Below, one piece after another: positions 35,601-47,595 of a DNA stretch of 64,000 nt. The DNA is taken from positions 34,121,825 through 34,185,824 of the forward strand of contig OY997591.1 in the NCBI GenBank assembly GCA_963921825.1, written 5' to 3'. Origin of the DNA: Erodium maritimum. Taxonomy: Eukaryota > Streptophyta > Magnoliopsida > Geraniales > Geraniaceae. The first letter of the stretch is position 1; every line of letters begins with the position of its first letter. The translations under genes and the position numbers were made by a program. The notes beneath the pieces were generated by a model, which was not told the origin of the DNA, searched no databases, and saw nothing but the letters and a program-made list of their open reading frames with translations.

Positions 35601-36449
35601 AAAGACATGGGCCCTCTAAAGTACTTCCTTGGTCTCGAAGTCTCCCACCGGGATTGTCCTCACTAAAAAAAATACGCACTGGATATTCTGGTTGACAGCG
35701 GGTTTATTAGGTGCAAACTGACATCTTTTCCTCTTCCTCAGCAACATAGGCTTTTAGCTAGTGAGGATTGCCCTACTTAGACGCTGGACAATATTGCAGA
35801 CTTGTCGGACGACTACTATACCTCACCATTACACGACTTGATATCAGCTACACAGTTCATGTTCTTAGTCAATTTATGCATACACCTCGAACACCCCATC
35901 TCGACGTGCATCATGTTCTTCAATACCTAAATAGTAGTCCAGGGCGGGGAATTCTACTTCCATCATCTTATTCTCTCTCCTTACAAACATATTGTGATGC
36001 TGATTGGGCAAGATGCCCAAACACACGGAGATCCATTACCAGTTTCATTATGTTTCTAGGAACTTTACCGGTTTAATGGCGTTCAAAGAAACAAACTGTG
36101 GTCTCATGCTCTTCGATTGAAGTCGGGTATCGCGCAATGACGACGACTAGTCGAGAAATAGTTTGGCTTTGACGTCTCCTTCAAGACTTGCAAGTCCCGC
36201 ATGATAAGGCAGTACCACTATTTTGTGACAACTGTGTAGCATACACATTTCCTTAAATCATGTATTCCACGAACGCACCAAACATATTGAGATAGACTAC
36301 CACTTCATGCGCCAACAGCTTCAGGCCAACATAGTACAACCTCGATCGATCTCTAGCAAGCACCAATTAGCCGACATCCTTACTAAGTGATTGGGACGAG
36401 ATCGTTTTCACGAGCTTCTCCACAAGTAATGCTCCAACTAAAGGGGGAA
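32603..36449 (+). pseudogene. Copia gag-pol pseudogene, second lineage
   Basis: The gag piece at 32603-32760 has the CxCGKCxC pattern and a FLIRLDEEFSTITSQIL segment; a GR-rich linker follows near 33050-33120. The protease at 33374-33410 reads VDLGATNHI, with Leu where Ser or Thr follows the catalytic Asp. GAG-pre-integrase is at 33545-33976 and a much broken integrase at 33990-34440. RT at 35095-35660 has an intact YVDD at 35516-35527, and RNase H is at 35768-36380 (CDADWA). Many stops and frameshifts separate the pieces. The 5' LTR is missing; homology starts inside gag. Confidence 0.9.
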
Positions 36450-36689
36450 TGTTGTGAGTCTTAAGAATCAAGCAATCAATCTTGATTCCCAAGTCATCTG
36501 TATATACATAGTAGCATATACCGGTAGTCTTGGGAATCAAGTCTCATATTTCTTACCTTATACAAATATTGTAATATTGGGAATATTTGTTTCCTTTTCG
36601 TTCGTAGACCAATACATGTATAAATGTATCTATTTCATTCAGTAATAGACAAGACAAAGAGCATTAAAACTCTACTTTTCTTTCGTAAT
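36450..36689 (+). repeat. 3' LTR of the second Copia lineage
   Basis: It follows a purine tract AAGGGGGAA and starts TGTTGTGAGTCTTAAG. It is about 240 bp; the right boundary is approximate because no 5' LTR is available for comparison. Confidence 0.65.
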
Positions 36690-36915
36690 ATTGGGGACCG
36701 AGGTTGAGGTTCGTGGATGAGTGCATGAAAGAATCGAGGTTAAAACTTGGATGTATGTAAGGATTTGAGTTAAAACCTGGTTGCATAAACGGATTGTGGC
36801 TCATGAATTGATTGATGTGCAACATAGGTTGAAAGCCGCCAATTGCGTAAGTGCTTTGCATCATACAACTCACCATTCGTGACTCACTAATTAGTAAATC
36901 GTAACAGTAAAGCAA
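36690..36915 (-). pseudogene. Unassigned Asn/Pro/Phe-rich reading frame upstream of the kinase gene
   Basis: The reverse strand reads repeated segments such as NPYIHPSFNLDSFMHSSTNL. This resembles the low-complexity N-termini of plant PIF/Harbinger-associated ORF1 proteins, but the match is by style only. It could be chance sequence. Confidence 0.2.
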
Positions 36916-36949
36916 CCACGTTGTACATGGTTTAAGTAGGTCGAGTTTT

Positions 36950-37141
36950 GGTTCAAATTAAGTCACCCCTACCAACCACCATACGCCACGTGACCTAAGC
37001 ACAGCTTCCTCTCTAACTAGTAACTACGGTGGCAGCGGCATTTCCTAAGCTCACTGGACGCAGTCCCTCTTCGTTATCTCCGCCCCTTTCCTCTACAAAA
37101 CGCAGTCCCACTCTTCCGAGTTTGATCCTTACATTTCATCC
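36950..37141 (+). promoter_or_regulatory. Promoter-proximal region of the pyruvate kinase-like gene
   Basis: A G-box core, CACGTG, lies at 36987-36992, about 150 bp before the start codon. No TATA box is evident and the leader is pyrimidine-rich (CTCTTCG..., CCTTTCCTC). G-boxes are common in light- and ABA-responsive plant promoters; the function here is inferred. The Copia LTR at 36450 limits the proximal promoter to about 450 bp. Confidence 0.4.
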
Positions 37142-40100
37142 ATGGCGTCTCAATCTCTTAGCCTCTTCACTCCCACCTCCGCCTCTCACACCTTCTCCCT
37201 CTCCCTCCCCAACCCCTCTGTATCCTCCGCCCTCCGCCGCGTCCCCGCCGCCAGGAACTACCGCCCCATTGCCATCAGGGCCTCTACTTCTGATCTGGAC
37301 TCCACCCCTCCCAAGCCTCTCGTCTCCGACAACGGCACCGGGCTTGGGGTTTTGCCGCCCCCCTCGCCTCCTGATTCCGGCTCCTTGGAGGTGGATGCGG
37401 TCACGGAGGTTGAGCTCAAGGAGAATGGCTTCCGGAGCACCCGCCGGACCAAGCTCATCTGCACGATTGGCCCCGCCACCTGCGGCTTCGACCAGCTGGA
37501 GGCGCTCGCCGTCGGAGGCATGAATGTGGCGCGCATCAATATGTGCCACGGCACGCGCGACTGGCACCGCACCGTGATCCAGCGTGTGCGGCGCTTAAAC
37601 GAGGACAAGGGTTACGCTGTGGCCATCATGATGGATACTGAGGGGAGTGAGATTCACATGGGAGATCTTGGGGGTGCTTCTTCCGCCAAAGCTGAGGTAC
37701 ACTTTTCCTCTCTTCTTTATTCCAACCACTAGTATTTGATTCCTTGAACTCAAATTTTACCTGCAGTTGAACTTATTATGTGATTTTTGTTTATGGTACT
37801 GAAACTCAATTTCTTAGAGCATCCACAATAATGCCTCTAATGGGCGGCCTAGGACTCCTTGTTGCACAGAGGCCAAGTCAAGATTCCTCCTCCTTGATGC
37901 CTGGCATAGCTGAATCACGTGATGGGGTAGCCTGGCGACAACGATTTAATCTTTTCAAACTTCTTAGTGAAGAACGAAATCGTATAATTTTATAAAATCA
38001 CCTCCCTCCTGTAAAACAACACAAACCTTCAATAAAAAAAATTCCTAATACTTTCAACCTCCCTAAGCTCTAAAATTCCATTTTGTGTTCTCTCAACCGC
38101 ACAAATGAATCTGAACGAATTGTTGTACAAGAGAAGACATTTGAGACGAGAAAGCTCGGAGGGTCACACAGGTTTGATGAAAGATTAGGGCAAACTGCTT
38201 CGCCGTTGGTTTCTGATGCAGCAACATATGTTTCTCCATGTTATGGTTGACATGGTGGAGCAGGTCGATTATTTCGTTTAAAAGCGTGATTTTATCGGTG
38301 TTCCCGAGATCTACATATCCAAAATGCACGGTTGCATTGCAGATTCTGACTTATGGTTGCTCCACTGATTCTTTAGATGAAAGCACACGATTGAGTGCCT
38401 CAACTATCATGAAGTGCCTTTGAAAATTTTAAATTTTATCCTGTCGTGATAGGGATACACATGCAACAACACCTCACAAGATGCAACACTAATGACTTGA
38501 CACGTTTGTTGCACATTCATGAGAGACTTGACATCCCAAGCATGACCCAGAGCCCTGAGTTCATGCATTGTCATTGGAAGTGTTGTCCTGGGGGATGAGA
38601 AGACCAATTAGAGCGGAGAGATCATAAAGTTCTAGCATTCATGATCGACGCTATTGCATCACGTGATTTTTGGATATGACATTGCTTCTTTGGCATAGTC
38701 GGTTGAACGATGACATCAATGTCTTGTATGACTCAACACTGTTTACGAAAGTATAGCATGACGAACAACCTCTGGAAAATTACGTAGTAACGGTAGGCGC
38801 GTCAATCACCCTTATTACTTATGTAGTGACATTTATCCTCAGAGAGTGGGTTTGTTAGAAGATTTGCCGGCTATTGGTGGAAAAGGACAAATTGTCACCG
38901 ACATCAAGAATTTGTAAGGAAGGATGTTGACTTCGGAGTTCTTTTGGCCTGTTCCCCATTACCCATTTAGCTTGTGTGCGGGATAAAAATCTAATGACAC
39001 ATATCATGCAAACTTGTGTGATTTTGCATAACATTATTGTTGAAAATGAACGTAATAATTACAAAAGCGCACAATATTTATCATATGCTCCAGATGAGGT
39101 TATGCCTCGATGGACACCACCACCATAACTTCATTGAGGGTACGTTTGATGAAAACTCTACCTAAATTCGCAATTGAGGACTATATCAACAGTTGAAAAG
39201 GGAACTTGTTATACATTTGAGCACGGTTCGTCGATAGTTAGATTAATGAATTTTAATGAAAATTATTCTTGTTTGAAATCAATTATTTTCATTATTCGTT
39301 CTAATGATCATTTTTGTTAAACCTTATATAAACCAAAGACCAACACCATTGAGAAATTGCGGTCCTAGCAAAATATTTGATATTACATAAACACAATTGT
39401 TTAAACTAGATGTCCTCTTTATCAGAATTCTCTTCTTATTCAATATCCTCTTCACCAGCATAATAGTCTTCGTGTTTTTCATCCTCTTCTTCAATAGTAG
39501 GGTTTGACTTTTCATCTTTAAGGTGCATGTGAAGGAAGGAAATGGGACACAAGGGGGGGGGGGGGGGGGGACCTCTTACCCCAGTTATCTCTACACCCTA
39601 GAGATGAGTGTATAAGGGGTCTAACTAATCATGGAATGTGGGGTTTTCTTGAATTAGAGGATCAGACGTTTCTTCATGAGGGTGTGCGTACGGAGTAGAT
39701 GTTACATGAGGGATAAGGTGTCCTTTTTTCTACTAGATATCAAAGATTGCTGCATTGTGCATGCTTTTATAAGCTACTAATGTCAAGCTACATCAAATTT
39801 CTAACTAGTGTCAATATATCATCTCCGTTCTCAAGAAAGCAAACCTCCAACAATACATTTTATAAAGAAGAAAAATAGGGCCACGAACTTGAGTAGGGGA
39901 CGGCAACTGAAAAACAAACCTTGCCTACAATGTAATGCAGTGCAATACTATATTTTGTCTCGACTTATTAGAGAATTATCCAGGTTGGTACTTAATGGTC
40001 ATGCTTTAAGAAAGTCAATACCATCATGTTTCCTTGGGTTAACATCGTGATAAAGAATACCTAGTTTGGTGCTAAATGAATGCAATGCAATAAAATAGCC

Positions 40101-43100
40101 GCATGTACAATGAGGTGGCCTTTAATGTCTGTTAATTCCGTTACCGAGGGGCTGGCTTCTGATGTCTGTTAATTTTATGAATTTAAGTTGAAATTTAAAT
40201 TTAAAATAAAATTCAATTTCAAAGTTAATTTTAAATTCGATCGACTCTTGTCTTGAAAGCACTACAAAATGTCTTCTTCTTCTTCTCATTCATTCCATTT
40301 CTAAACAATCATGTCTTCAGACAACTCTCCTTTGTGTAACTGGACGGACTATCACTATCTTTTGGGCCTAGTGATAGCTGAAATAAATGGTCTCTCCTCG
40401 TGTGCCATCTACTCCTCCTCACATGCATCGTGGGAAAGCAATGTTCGATCCTCCTGTTGAAAGCTAAGAATCTTCCATTCCATGATTGGTCAGGCTTACC
40501 ATACCATTCATCTTCAGGGCCTAGCGATAGCTGGTATAAGTGGTTCCCCTTGGTGTACCATCTCCTCCACATTACATGCACCCCGAAAAAGAAATGTCAG
40601 ATTCTCTCGTTGAAGAAGAGGAAGATGAAAGAGACTGTTATGCAGATGCTTCCGATGAAGAAGACATCTTTTTTAAGTAGTTTTGTTTATGTAATATCGG
40701 ATAATGACTGGTTCACTGTGATCATATAGTGTAAATAGTATTCCCATCTTCGTCATCCTCATTTCTTTGCTTCAGCACACTTAATTCAGTAGGGAACCTT
40801 TTCTGTTCATTTTGTCAACCATGGTTATTAATTCTAGAAAATTATCTACCTTGAAGCTGGTTAGAGCTATAGACCAGCTAACTCTACTGCTGCTCAAAAT
40901 TGCACTGTTTATTTGAATTGGCTTTTCAAATTCAATTCTCAGATTTAGACGAGTGCTGTACAATGCTGATATAAAAGATTCTCTTGGTATTGGCTATGCA
41001 ATTAGTTGTGTTTCCCAAATATTTCTCGTGAGCTCTACAAATTATTCATAACTCAAGGATTAATGTTTCTGTAATGCCGCACAAAACTTGTTTATGTACA
41101 TATAGGCCCTAGTTCATATCAATATTTGTTTTTTTATGCAGGATGGTGAGATCTGGACATTTAGCGTCAGGGCCTTTGATTCAGGACTTCCGAAACGTAC
41201 CATCAGTTTGAACTATGATGGTTTTGCTGAAGGTCATAGTCTTTTGATCAAATACAAGTAAATTTATTCATACAAAATTTCCTGTTTGTAACCATATGTA
41301 TTGCCATATAACCACAGATGTAAAAGTGGGGGATGAACTCCTTGTTGATGGTGGAATGGTGAGGTTTGAGGTGATAGAGAAGATTGGTCCAGATGTCAGG
41401 TGTTTATGTACAGATCCTGGGTTGTTGCTGCCTCGTGCTAACTTGACATTCTGGAGGGATGGTAGTCTGGTACGGGAGCGTAATGCCATGCTCCCCACTA
41501 TATCGTCTAAGGTTGGTCTATGTTTTATATTTTGTTTCTTTCCCTTGTTGAATTTGATCATTCTGATTGCATTGTGTGTTAGAAATCATTGATTGATGTG
41601 AAGGGCTTCACTGGCTTCTTCCAGGACCATCGTTCAGATAACTTAATACCTTAGAAGTCATATTTTTATCTGGTAACTGCATGAGTTGGCAAGAATACTA
41701 ATCGCGCACATCACAATAAACTAATTGTTGAGGGTGCTAGTTCATAAGTAGTTTTCCTTATGTAGCATTCACATGGTATTCAGTTGGTTAGTTACATATT
41801 ATTTGATCTGCCATAACTGGATTAGATAATCTATGGTGGATATAAGCATACTCCAGTACCCACCAGACTGATTTTTTTTTATTATTTCAATCCTTATTTC
41901 CCAAATGCTATCTGCTAGATAAATTTTGTCCTTAGATATGGTTATCCATTGTGAATTACCAAAGGCTTGTAAGGTAAGGAGCTTTCATTTGTAGTAATAT
42001 GGTTTCCATGAAATTGATGGCTGCTTCAGGCACTTCTGTGAATACAATGCTGTGGTTCCTCTGAACATGGTCAAATAATGGAGCCCTCAGATTTCATTTA
42101 GTTGGGATTATTGAACCATATAGAAGAGTATTCTCGATAGCACAAGGTATTCAGACCCTGGGATACTTGAGCTTTTATGAGATACAAGGATTTGACACAT
42201 TTTTGAATCTTAGCCGCATAGTGTTTAAAAATGGTTGAGGTGTATGCCTCAAGGCGAGGCAGCACCTCACATGGTATATTCGAGGTTCACGCCTCGGACC
42301 GCATGAGGCGTACGCCTCAGCTTTGGGGGTGCTTTTTGGGCTTTTAGGTTGGGGTATGTTAAATAATGAATCAGGCTTTGTAAAAAATGAGAAATATGTG
42401 GTAAAAACAATAGATGTATTTTTATTTAAAAAAATATTCCTTAATGAAAAACTTATCAAAGCCATTGAGAGGATTGTGTTTTGCTTCTTCTAGGACTGTA
42501 GTGCAAAAATCATCAACTGATCTTGCCTGGTTTAACTTGTAGATTGCAATTTACCATCAACTTTGGCTGAACTTGATCATTAACGTTCAGTTCATCGGCT
42601 GGTGAAATTTATGTGTATAGTCTATATAAGATCGAGTCGTTTAAAAAAGTTGATTTTTTAAAGATTTATAATAAAAATGTATGTTTTTATTGTTTAAAGA
42701 TCTATATTACTATGATTTCTATAAAATTAGAAATCAGTGTTTTACACTGAACAACTCCTAGTCATTTTTTGCTCATGTTAAATTGTTAATTACTAAATGT
42801 CTTTGCTATGAAATTATGTGTTTGAACTAGATGCTATTGGTTTATAACTGAGACTTACGCCTCATGAGGCGAAAGGAAAACGCCTCGGTTCCGGGTTCCA
42901 CCTTTTAAAACCTTGCTTAGCAGAGTGAAAGTATGCTATTGTTGGTTTTTGCTACACAATTCAAAAATATGTTATTCTTTTTCACTTTTCCTCTTCATTT
43001 CTGTAAGCGTTAAAATAATGAATCAGAAATTCATATGCATTCTTCTTTACTATAGTGGTTATCATGCCTTTCCCTTCAGTAGAATATGGTTTGTGAAAGT

Positions 43101-46100
43101 TCCAATTAAACTGTATTCATACCTTGAAAACGTTGCTTGCAACTTAGGTCTTGATATTAATAATTTTGAATTTTATGCGTGTTTCTGTGTATTCTAATGG
43201 ATTTTTTTAAGATGGCACAAGCTTGCTGAAGCATGTCAGTTTTATGACATAAAATTTGCATCTATTATTAATGATTCTTGGTTATTCATTTGGATAGCGA
43301 GAAGAATAAATCATTGGGTCTGATGCTCAAGCTTTCACTTCTTCAGGACTGGTTGGACATTGACTTTGGGATCACAGAGGGTGTTGATTTTATAGCAATA
43401 TCCTTTGTCAAATCTGCTGAAGTTATTAAACATCTAAAGAGCTACATTGCTGCACGTTCTCCTGATGGGTAAGCATAGTATGTTACATTTGACTTTTTGT
43501 GAAGTGAGCCCCCCTATAACCTCCTCTCTCCCTAACTCAGCATGCATCCCATTTTACTTTGATTTGGTGGATCAGTAATTATATATTCGTATCCTAAATT
43601 ATGTATTTATTTGGTGGAGTGTTATTCACAAACATCTCTTTCAGTTTGGTTAGAATGTCTGTGACTGTGATCACTGCTCTTATATTGGGAATCCTAACAT
43701 TCTGTAACCTTGAATATTTCTATGGGATAATTGTCAAAACATGCACTTATGTTTTGTCCACAAACGAAATAGTGCACAATGTTTTGTCCACGTCGTCTGG
43801 CTACCCTTATGTATCGTCCACGCACTTCTGTTAGAAAAGTGTAACAGCAGAACCTGAATTGACAATTTTGCCGTTTTGCAAAAATAAGAATTTCGTCCAA
43901 AAAAATGAGTGGCTGAGGATTGTTAGGGCAATTTCGTCCAAAAAAATTTTCAGACACAAGCACATGATAGCACGTGAGGCTACAGATTCGAATATTCTGT
44001 TAATTTTACTGACAGAAGTGCGTGGACGATTCATAAAGGTAGCCAGACGACGTGGACGAAACATTGTGCACTATTTCGTTTGTGGACGAAACATAAGTGC
44101 ATGTTTTGACAAGTATCCCTATTTCTATTACTTACACAGTTTATACCGTTCCTTTGTTGCATGTTCAAGGATGTTTAAATTGGCGTAAGCTGAAAATACA
44201 TATACTCGAAAGTGACTAGGGTGTATTTTTTATATGCTACAGTGATATTGCTCTGATTGCAAAGATAGAGAGTATAGACTCGTTGAAGAACTTAGAAGAG
44301 ATCATTCGAGCATCTGATGGAGCTATGGTAGCGAGGGGAGACTTGGGTGCTCAGATACCACTGGAACAGGTCCCATCAGCCCAACAGAGGACTGTTCAGC
44401 TATGCAGGCAGCTAAACAAGCCAGTCATTGTTGCCTCTCAGTTACTTGAGTCCATGATTGAATTCCCCACACCCACAAGAGCCGAAGTAGCTGATGTTTC
44501 TGAAGCAGTTAGACAGCGGGCAGATGCTTTGATGCTCTCTGGTGAATCAGCCATGGGCCAGTACCCAGAGAAGGCTTTGACTGTTCTTAGAAGTGTCAGC
44601 CTAAGGATTGAGAAGTGGTGGAGGGAGGAGAAACGCCATGAAGTAATGGAACTTTCTGACATAGGATCTTCATTCTCAGACAGTATTTCAGTTGAGATTT
44701 GCAACTCTGCTGCTAAAATGGGTAAGCTTCCCTTTCTCTAAATTCCTGCTGATGAATATTTTGCAAGTTCTTTGCCTCTTCTCTTGTATAGATATATTAT
44801 CCATAGCTGACACCCTTATCCTCTTAGTTAATTACATGGAATTTTGGAGTGTTGTAATAATTCTCTCTTGTCATGTACTGTGTTGGGCCGAGTGGTTGAG
44901 AGCTCGGTTCCTTATGCAAGGTCTAAGGTTCAAGCTTTATGGGCAGCCTATTGCCAATAAAAAAGCTGTACTGGTCTATTACACATTTTTAATCCTAGGT
45001 GGCATTCTTAATCTGGATACATGCATGGGGTGCGTGACTAATTTCTTCATAATGGGATGGGCTATAACTTTCAAGCATTGTAATATTTCCCAAAAAACAA
45101 ACACAAAATCTCCATATCTCTTAGGGCATGTGCAGTGGTGCAATGTCCGGCTCAAAGCTGAACCCAGAACCTAGAATTATATATTGTATTCATGAGTGTT
45201 CGAAGTTGGAAGGTGCGATGCTGAATTTTGAAATTCTTCAGTGGTGTGTAGCCAGCAGAGAAGCCTGCGGGGAAGCTCTGAATTAAATATTAATATCCTG
45301 ACTTGTAGAAAAAGAAAAAAAAGAAATAATAATCTTAGAAAAAAGAATTAAAAAATGTAAAAACTACGACAAAGAATTAAAGAATGTTTAAAATTTTAAA
45401 AATAGAAAAAAAGAATAATGAAAATTAACAAATTAATAGAAGAATTTGTAAAATTTTAAAACTACGAAAAAGAATTAATAAAAAATGAGAAAGAAATATG
45501 GAAATTTTAAAAAAATTAGAGAAAAGAATAATGAAAAATTTAAAATAAAATAAAAAGAAAAACGAATCAATAAAATACAAATAAAGAAAATGAAAAAGGA
45601 AAGATAAATAATAAAATTTAAAAAATAATAATATAAAACAGAATAGAAACCATGCTTCTTCAACTTTATTTATTTTTTAAAATTGGAAGACCACTTGTGG
45701 CGGTCTGGTTGGTCAGCGAGAGAGGGTCCGGGTCCGGCACCCAAACATGCGTGGAGCTTTGGGTTTGACCTCTGGCTGTGCTGCCCAGGGTTCGGCTGTA
45801 GGTCCTTCTCTCTGCAGTGGCTCGAATCAGCTCCAGATCCAGCTGCGGCAAATTGTGCACCACTGCGCACACCCTTAACATCTGAGTTTTCCCCTGATTC
45901 TCATTAAAGTGGAGGCATTTTATGTCGTTGGGGTTAACGTAGTTGCTTTCTTCATATAATGAGGGAAATAGAACAAGTTAACTGGATTTATTTTGTTTTT
46001 TGAGTGATAATCACAAAATTTGATGTGCATCTGGTTGTACTTTGCAGCTAACAATCTAGAGGTGGACGCGATATTTGTGTACACGAAGACGGGCCACATG

Positions 46101-46349
46101 GCATCTCTCTTGTCTCGTTGCAGACCTGACTGCCCAATATTTGCTTTTACAAGCACCACATCTGTGAGAAGGCGTCTGAACCTGCAGTGGGGTCTGATTC
46201 CCTTCCGGCTGAGCTTTGCAGAGGATATGGAAAGCAACTTGAACAAGACCTTCTCCTTGCTCAAGGCCAGAGGGATGATCAAATCTGGTGACCTTGTTAT
46301 CGCAGTCTCAGACATGTTGCAATCCATTCAAGTTATGCATGTTCCATAA
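37142..46349 (+). CDS. PKP4: Plastidial pyruvate kinase-like protein (PKP4 type), six exons
   Basis: Exons are 37142-37696, 41142-41232, 41318-41511, 43347-43468, 44243-44721 and 46048-46349. All introns are GT-AG and the exons sum to 1743 nt (580 aa plus stop). Residues 1 to about 55 are Ser/Pro/Ala-rich, a chloroplast transit peptide by composition. The kinase barrel starts at TKLICTIGP (103-111); the B-like domain spans about 186-280, AKIES 327-331, MVARGDLG 349-356, and exon 6 holds the C domain ([19 protein letters not shown]). Pyruvate kinases transfer phosphate from phosphoenolpyruvate to ADP. Several normally conserved positions differ: MMDTEGSEI (163-171) for LDTKGPEI, INMCHG for LNFSHG, Q358 for Glu after RGDLGx, and S386 for Thr in ATQMLES. 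As I recall, Arabidopsis At3g49160-type proteins share this, so catalysis may be altered. The ATG context (ATCCATGGCG) is good. Confidence 0.93.
38630..39140 (+). pseudogene. Harbinger DDE transposase remnant
   Basis: Pieces in several frames match the order of plant Harbinger nucleases (PF04827/DDE_4 type): IASRDFWI, then [15 protein letters not shown] near 38710-38755, NHPYYL near 38807, [10 protein letters not shown] near 38923, and [18 protein letters not shown] near 39000-39055. Many frameshifts make it inactive. The region 37990-38620 upstream is too decayed to read. Confidence 0.6.
39553..39570 (+). repeat. Poly-G tract (G18)
   Basis: Eighteen consecutive G in the Harbinger element within intron 1. 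Length in the real genome may vary or be mis-sequenced. Confidence 0.9.
40100..40740 (+). mobile_element. Second Harbinger-related fragment in intron 1
   Basis: Positions 40605-40705 are homologous, in inverted orientation, to 39365-39500 inside the Harbinger element. They read [21 protein letters not shown], an acidic stretch. A roughly 150-nt segment is repeated (GGGCCTAGYGATAGCTG at 40364 and 40517). GCATGTACAATGAGG near 40100 resembles a Harbinger terminus. Limits are approximate. Confidence 0.4.
42217..42915. mobile_element. hAT-type MITE in intron 3 (699 bp)
   Basis: The termini CATAGTGTTTAAAAATGG and, reversed, CAAGGTTTTAAAAGGTGG form an imperfect inverted repeat. The flanking 8-mers are CTTAGCCG (42209-42216) and CTTAGCAG (42916-42923), differing at one base. 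GCCTCA/TGAGGC motifs recur near both ends. There is no coding region, so it is a non-autonomous hAT derivative. Confidence 0.72.
43724..44119. mobile_element. Mutator-like foldback MITE in intron 4 (396 bp)
   Basis: Arms of about 107 bp (43724-43830 and 44013-44119) are near-perfect inverted repeats beginning GGGATAMTTGTCAAAACATG. The 9-bp TSD TATTTCTAT lies at 43715-43723 and 44120-44128. Long terminal inverted repeats plus a 9-bp TSD are the Mutator pattern. There is no coding region. Confidence 0.92.
44884..44990 (+). repeat. Probable tRNA-derived SINE head in intron 5
   Basis: GGGCCGAGTGGTTGAGAGC resembles an internal A box and AGGTTCAAGC, about 30 bp further on, a B box, at the spacing of a tRNA promoter. 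It does not fold as a proper tRNA. The 3' end and TSD were not identified. Confidence 0.4.
45124..45874. mobile_element. Tourist-like (PIF/Harbinger) MITE in intron 5 (751 bp)
   Basis: TSD TTA lies at 45121-45123 and 45875-45877. The terminal inverted repeats GGGCATGTGCAGTGGTGCAAT and GGGTGTGCGCAGTGGTGCACA (reversed right end) match over about 20 bp. The core at 45300-45650 is A-rich low complexity. No coding region. Confidence 0.8.
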
Positions 46350-46720
46350 ACCGGTTCTGGTGGAAGATTGCTCTGAGAACTTTCTTGGCCTGGATTTCAT
46401 TAATTCAAGTGATAGACGAGAGTAACTGCGCTTGATTTGTGCGAGCACCACTTCTGGTTCTTCCTAGCTTCGATTTGTCTGTGAACTTATATATGCGGTG
46501 ACACTGTCTTTAGCTTATATAGAATCTGGCAAGGGGATTGTAATAATGCCCTTATGTTTGTTCTTGCAGTTTGGCCAAAACATGCTGTGATGTAATCTTC
46601 TCTTGTTTGAGACGAATAATGTTCTAATCTGGCTCATGCAGTTATGCTGTAATTAACCAAATGTTGTAAAATGGGCAGGTTCCATTGTGTAAAATGTGAT
46701 CTTAGAAACATAAACTTTAT
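46350..46720 (+). other. Probable 3' UTR of the pyruvate kinase-like gene
   Basis: T-rich sequence after the TAA at 46347-46349, with AATAAT at 46616-46621 as a possible near-upstream polyadenylation signal. The end is a guess without transcripts. Confidence 0.4.
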
Positions 46721-47586
46721 CATCCAAACATTCCGTTAACCGGTTTGTGTGAGAGGTTGATGGTCTTGATGAGCCAGGTGTTCTACAATTTCTGGTAAAT
46801 GTTTGGGTTTATATAAAAAGTATCGTTCGGGCTTAATGGTTAGAAAATCTAGGTTGTAGATCTTTATGATTGTAAAATTAGGGTACTAGACCCAATTGTT
46901 TGTTTACTTGTTAAGTACTTAATGGTTGTAAAATCTAGTTTTTAGACCATGTTGTACTGATTTAATAATTTTAGGATTTGTTATTTGGGTTCAGATTGTG
47001 ATTTGTTCATCCTTTCGGTGTTCTTTGTTTATGTCAAAGCTAGTTCGTTCTTACTATTATTCCCACGATGGAAGTTTAAAATTCAGCAATTTATAAGTAC
47101 ATACATTATCTAAAACGATTCAAAAAGTCATGGTATGCAGTTAATACCATATTAACTCTTGACTTGTTAAAATCTGGTAAAAGTTATTTGAAAAAACCCT
47201 GGTTGGTTCACTATACACAAGGAAGAATCCTTTGGCTTGTGGTGTAGACAAGCATGAAAAAGGAGCAGTGGTATGTATGTATCATCTCCATTACATTTCA
47301 ACCTTTATCTCCTTGGACTCATTACATCTCCTTTTTGTTCTCTCTTCACTCACTAGTCAATACCAATACCACTATTAATTAATCTTAGCCTTTTCATATC
47401 ATTGTACAACTCATTACATCATTCAACTTCACTCTCATTTACTTTTCCCCCTTGGTTGGTTGAATATGGCAACACATAGTACATGACTTGCTACCATACT
47501 CAACAACAACTTGTGCAACCAAGCATCTATCCATTTCCTAAACCCCACAATACTTGTCTTGGAGTCATTCATTGCTCACATCACTA
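46721..47586. other. Gene-free interval
   Basis: AT-rich. A degenerate motif TGTAAAATCTAG recurs near 46840-46945. No coding, RNA or transposon feature was recognised. Confidence 0.5.
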
Positions 47587-47595
47587 TTATTAATA

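Larger units (their letters stand above)
37817..39766 (+). mobile_element. PIF/Harbinger transposon in intron 1
   Basis: TTA lies at 37814-37816 and 39767-39769. The termini GAGCATCCACAATAATG and, on the other strand, AAGCATGCACAATGCAG are imperfect inverted repeats of the Harbinger type. A broken transposase lies inside in the same orientation as the kinase gene. The 3-bp TSD and diverged termini make the exact limits less certain than the identity. Confidence 0.6.

Noticed and set aside
37029-37608. Overlapping long frames on both strands over exon 1 of the kinase gene
   Set aside because: Shadows of a GC-rich exon. The frame starting at 37142 matches pyruvate kinase and continues through five further exons.
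44884-44960. A tRNA gene
   Set aside because: A-box and B-box-like motifs are present, but no acceptor stem or complete cloverleaf can be drawn. A SINE head is more likely.
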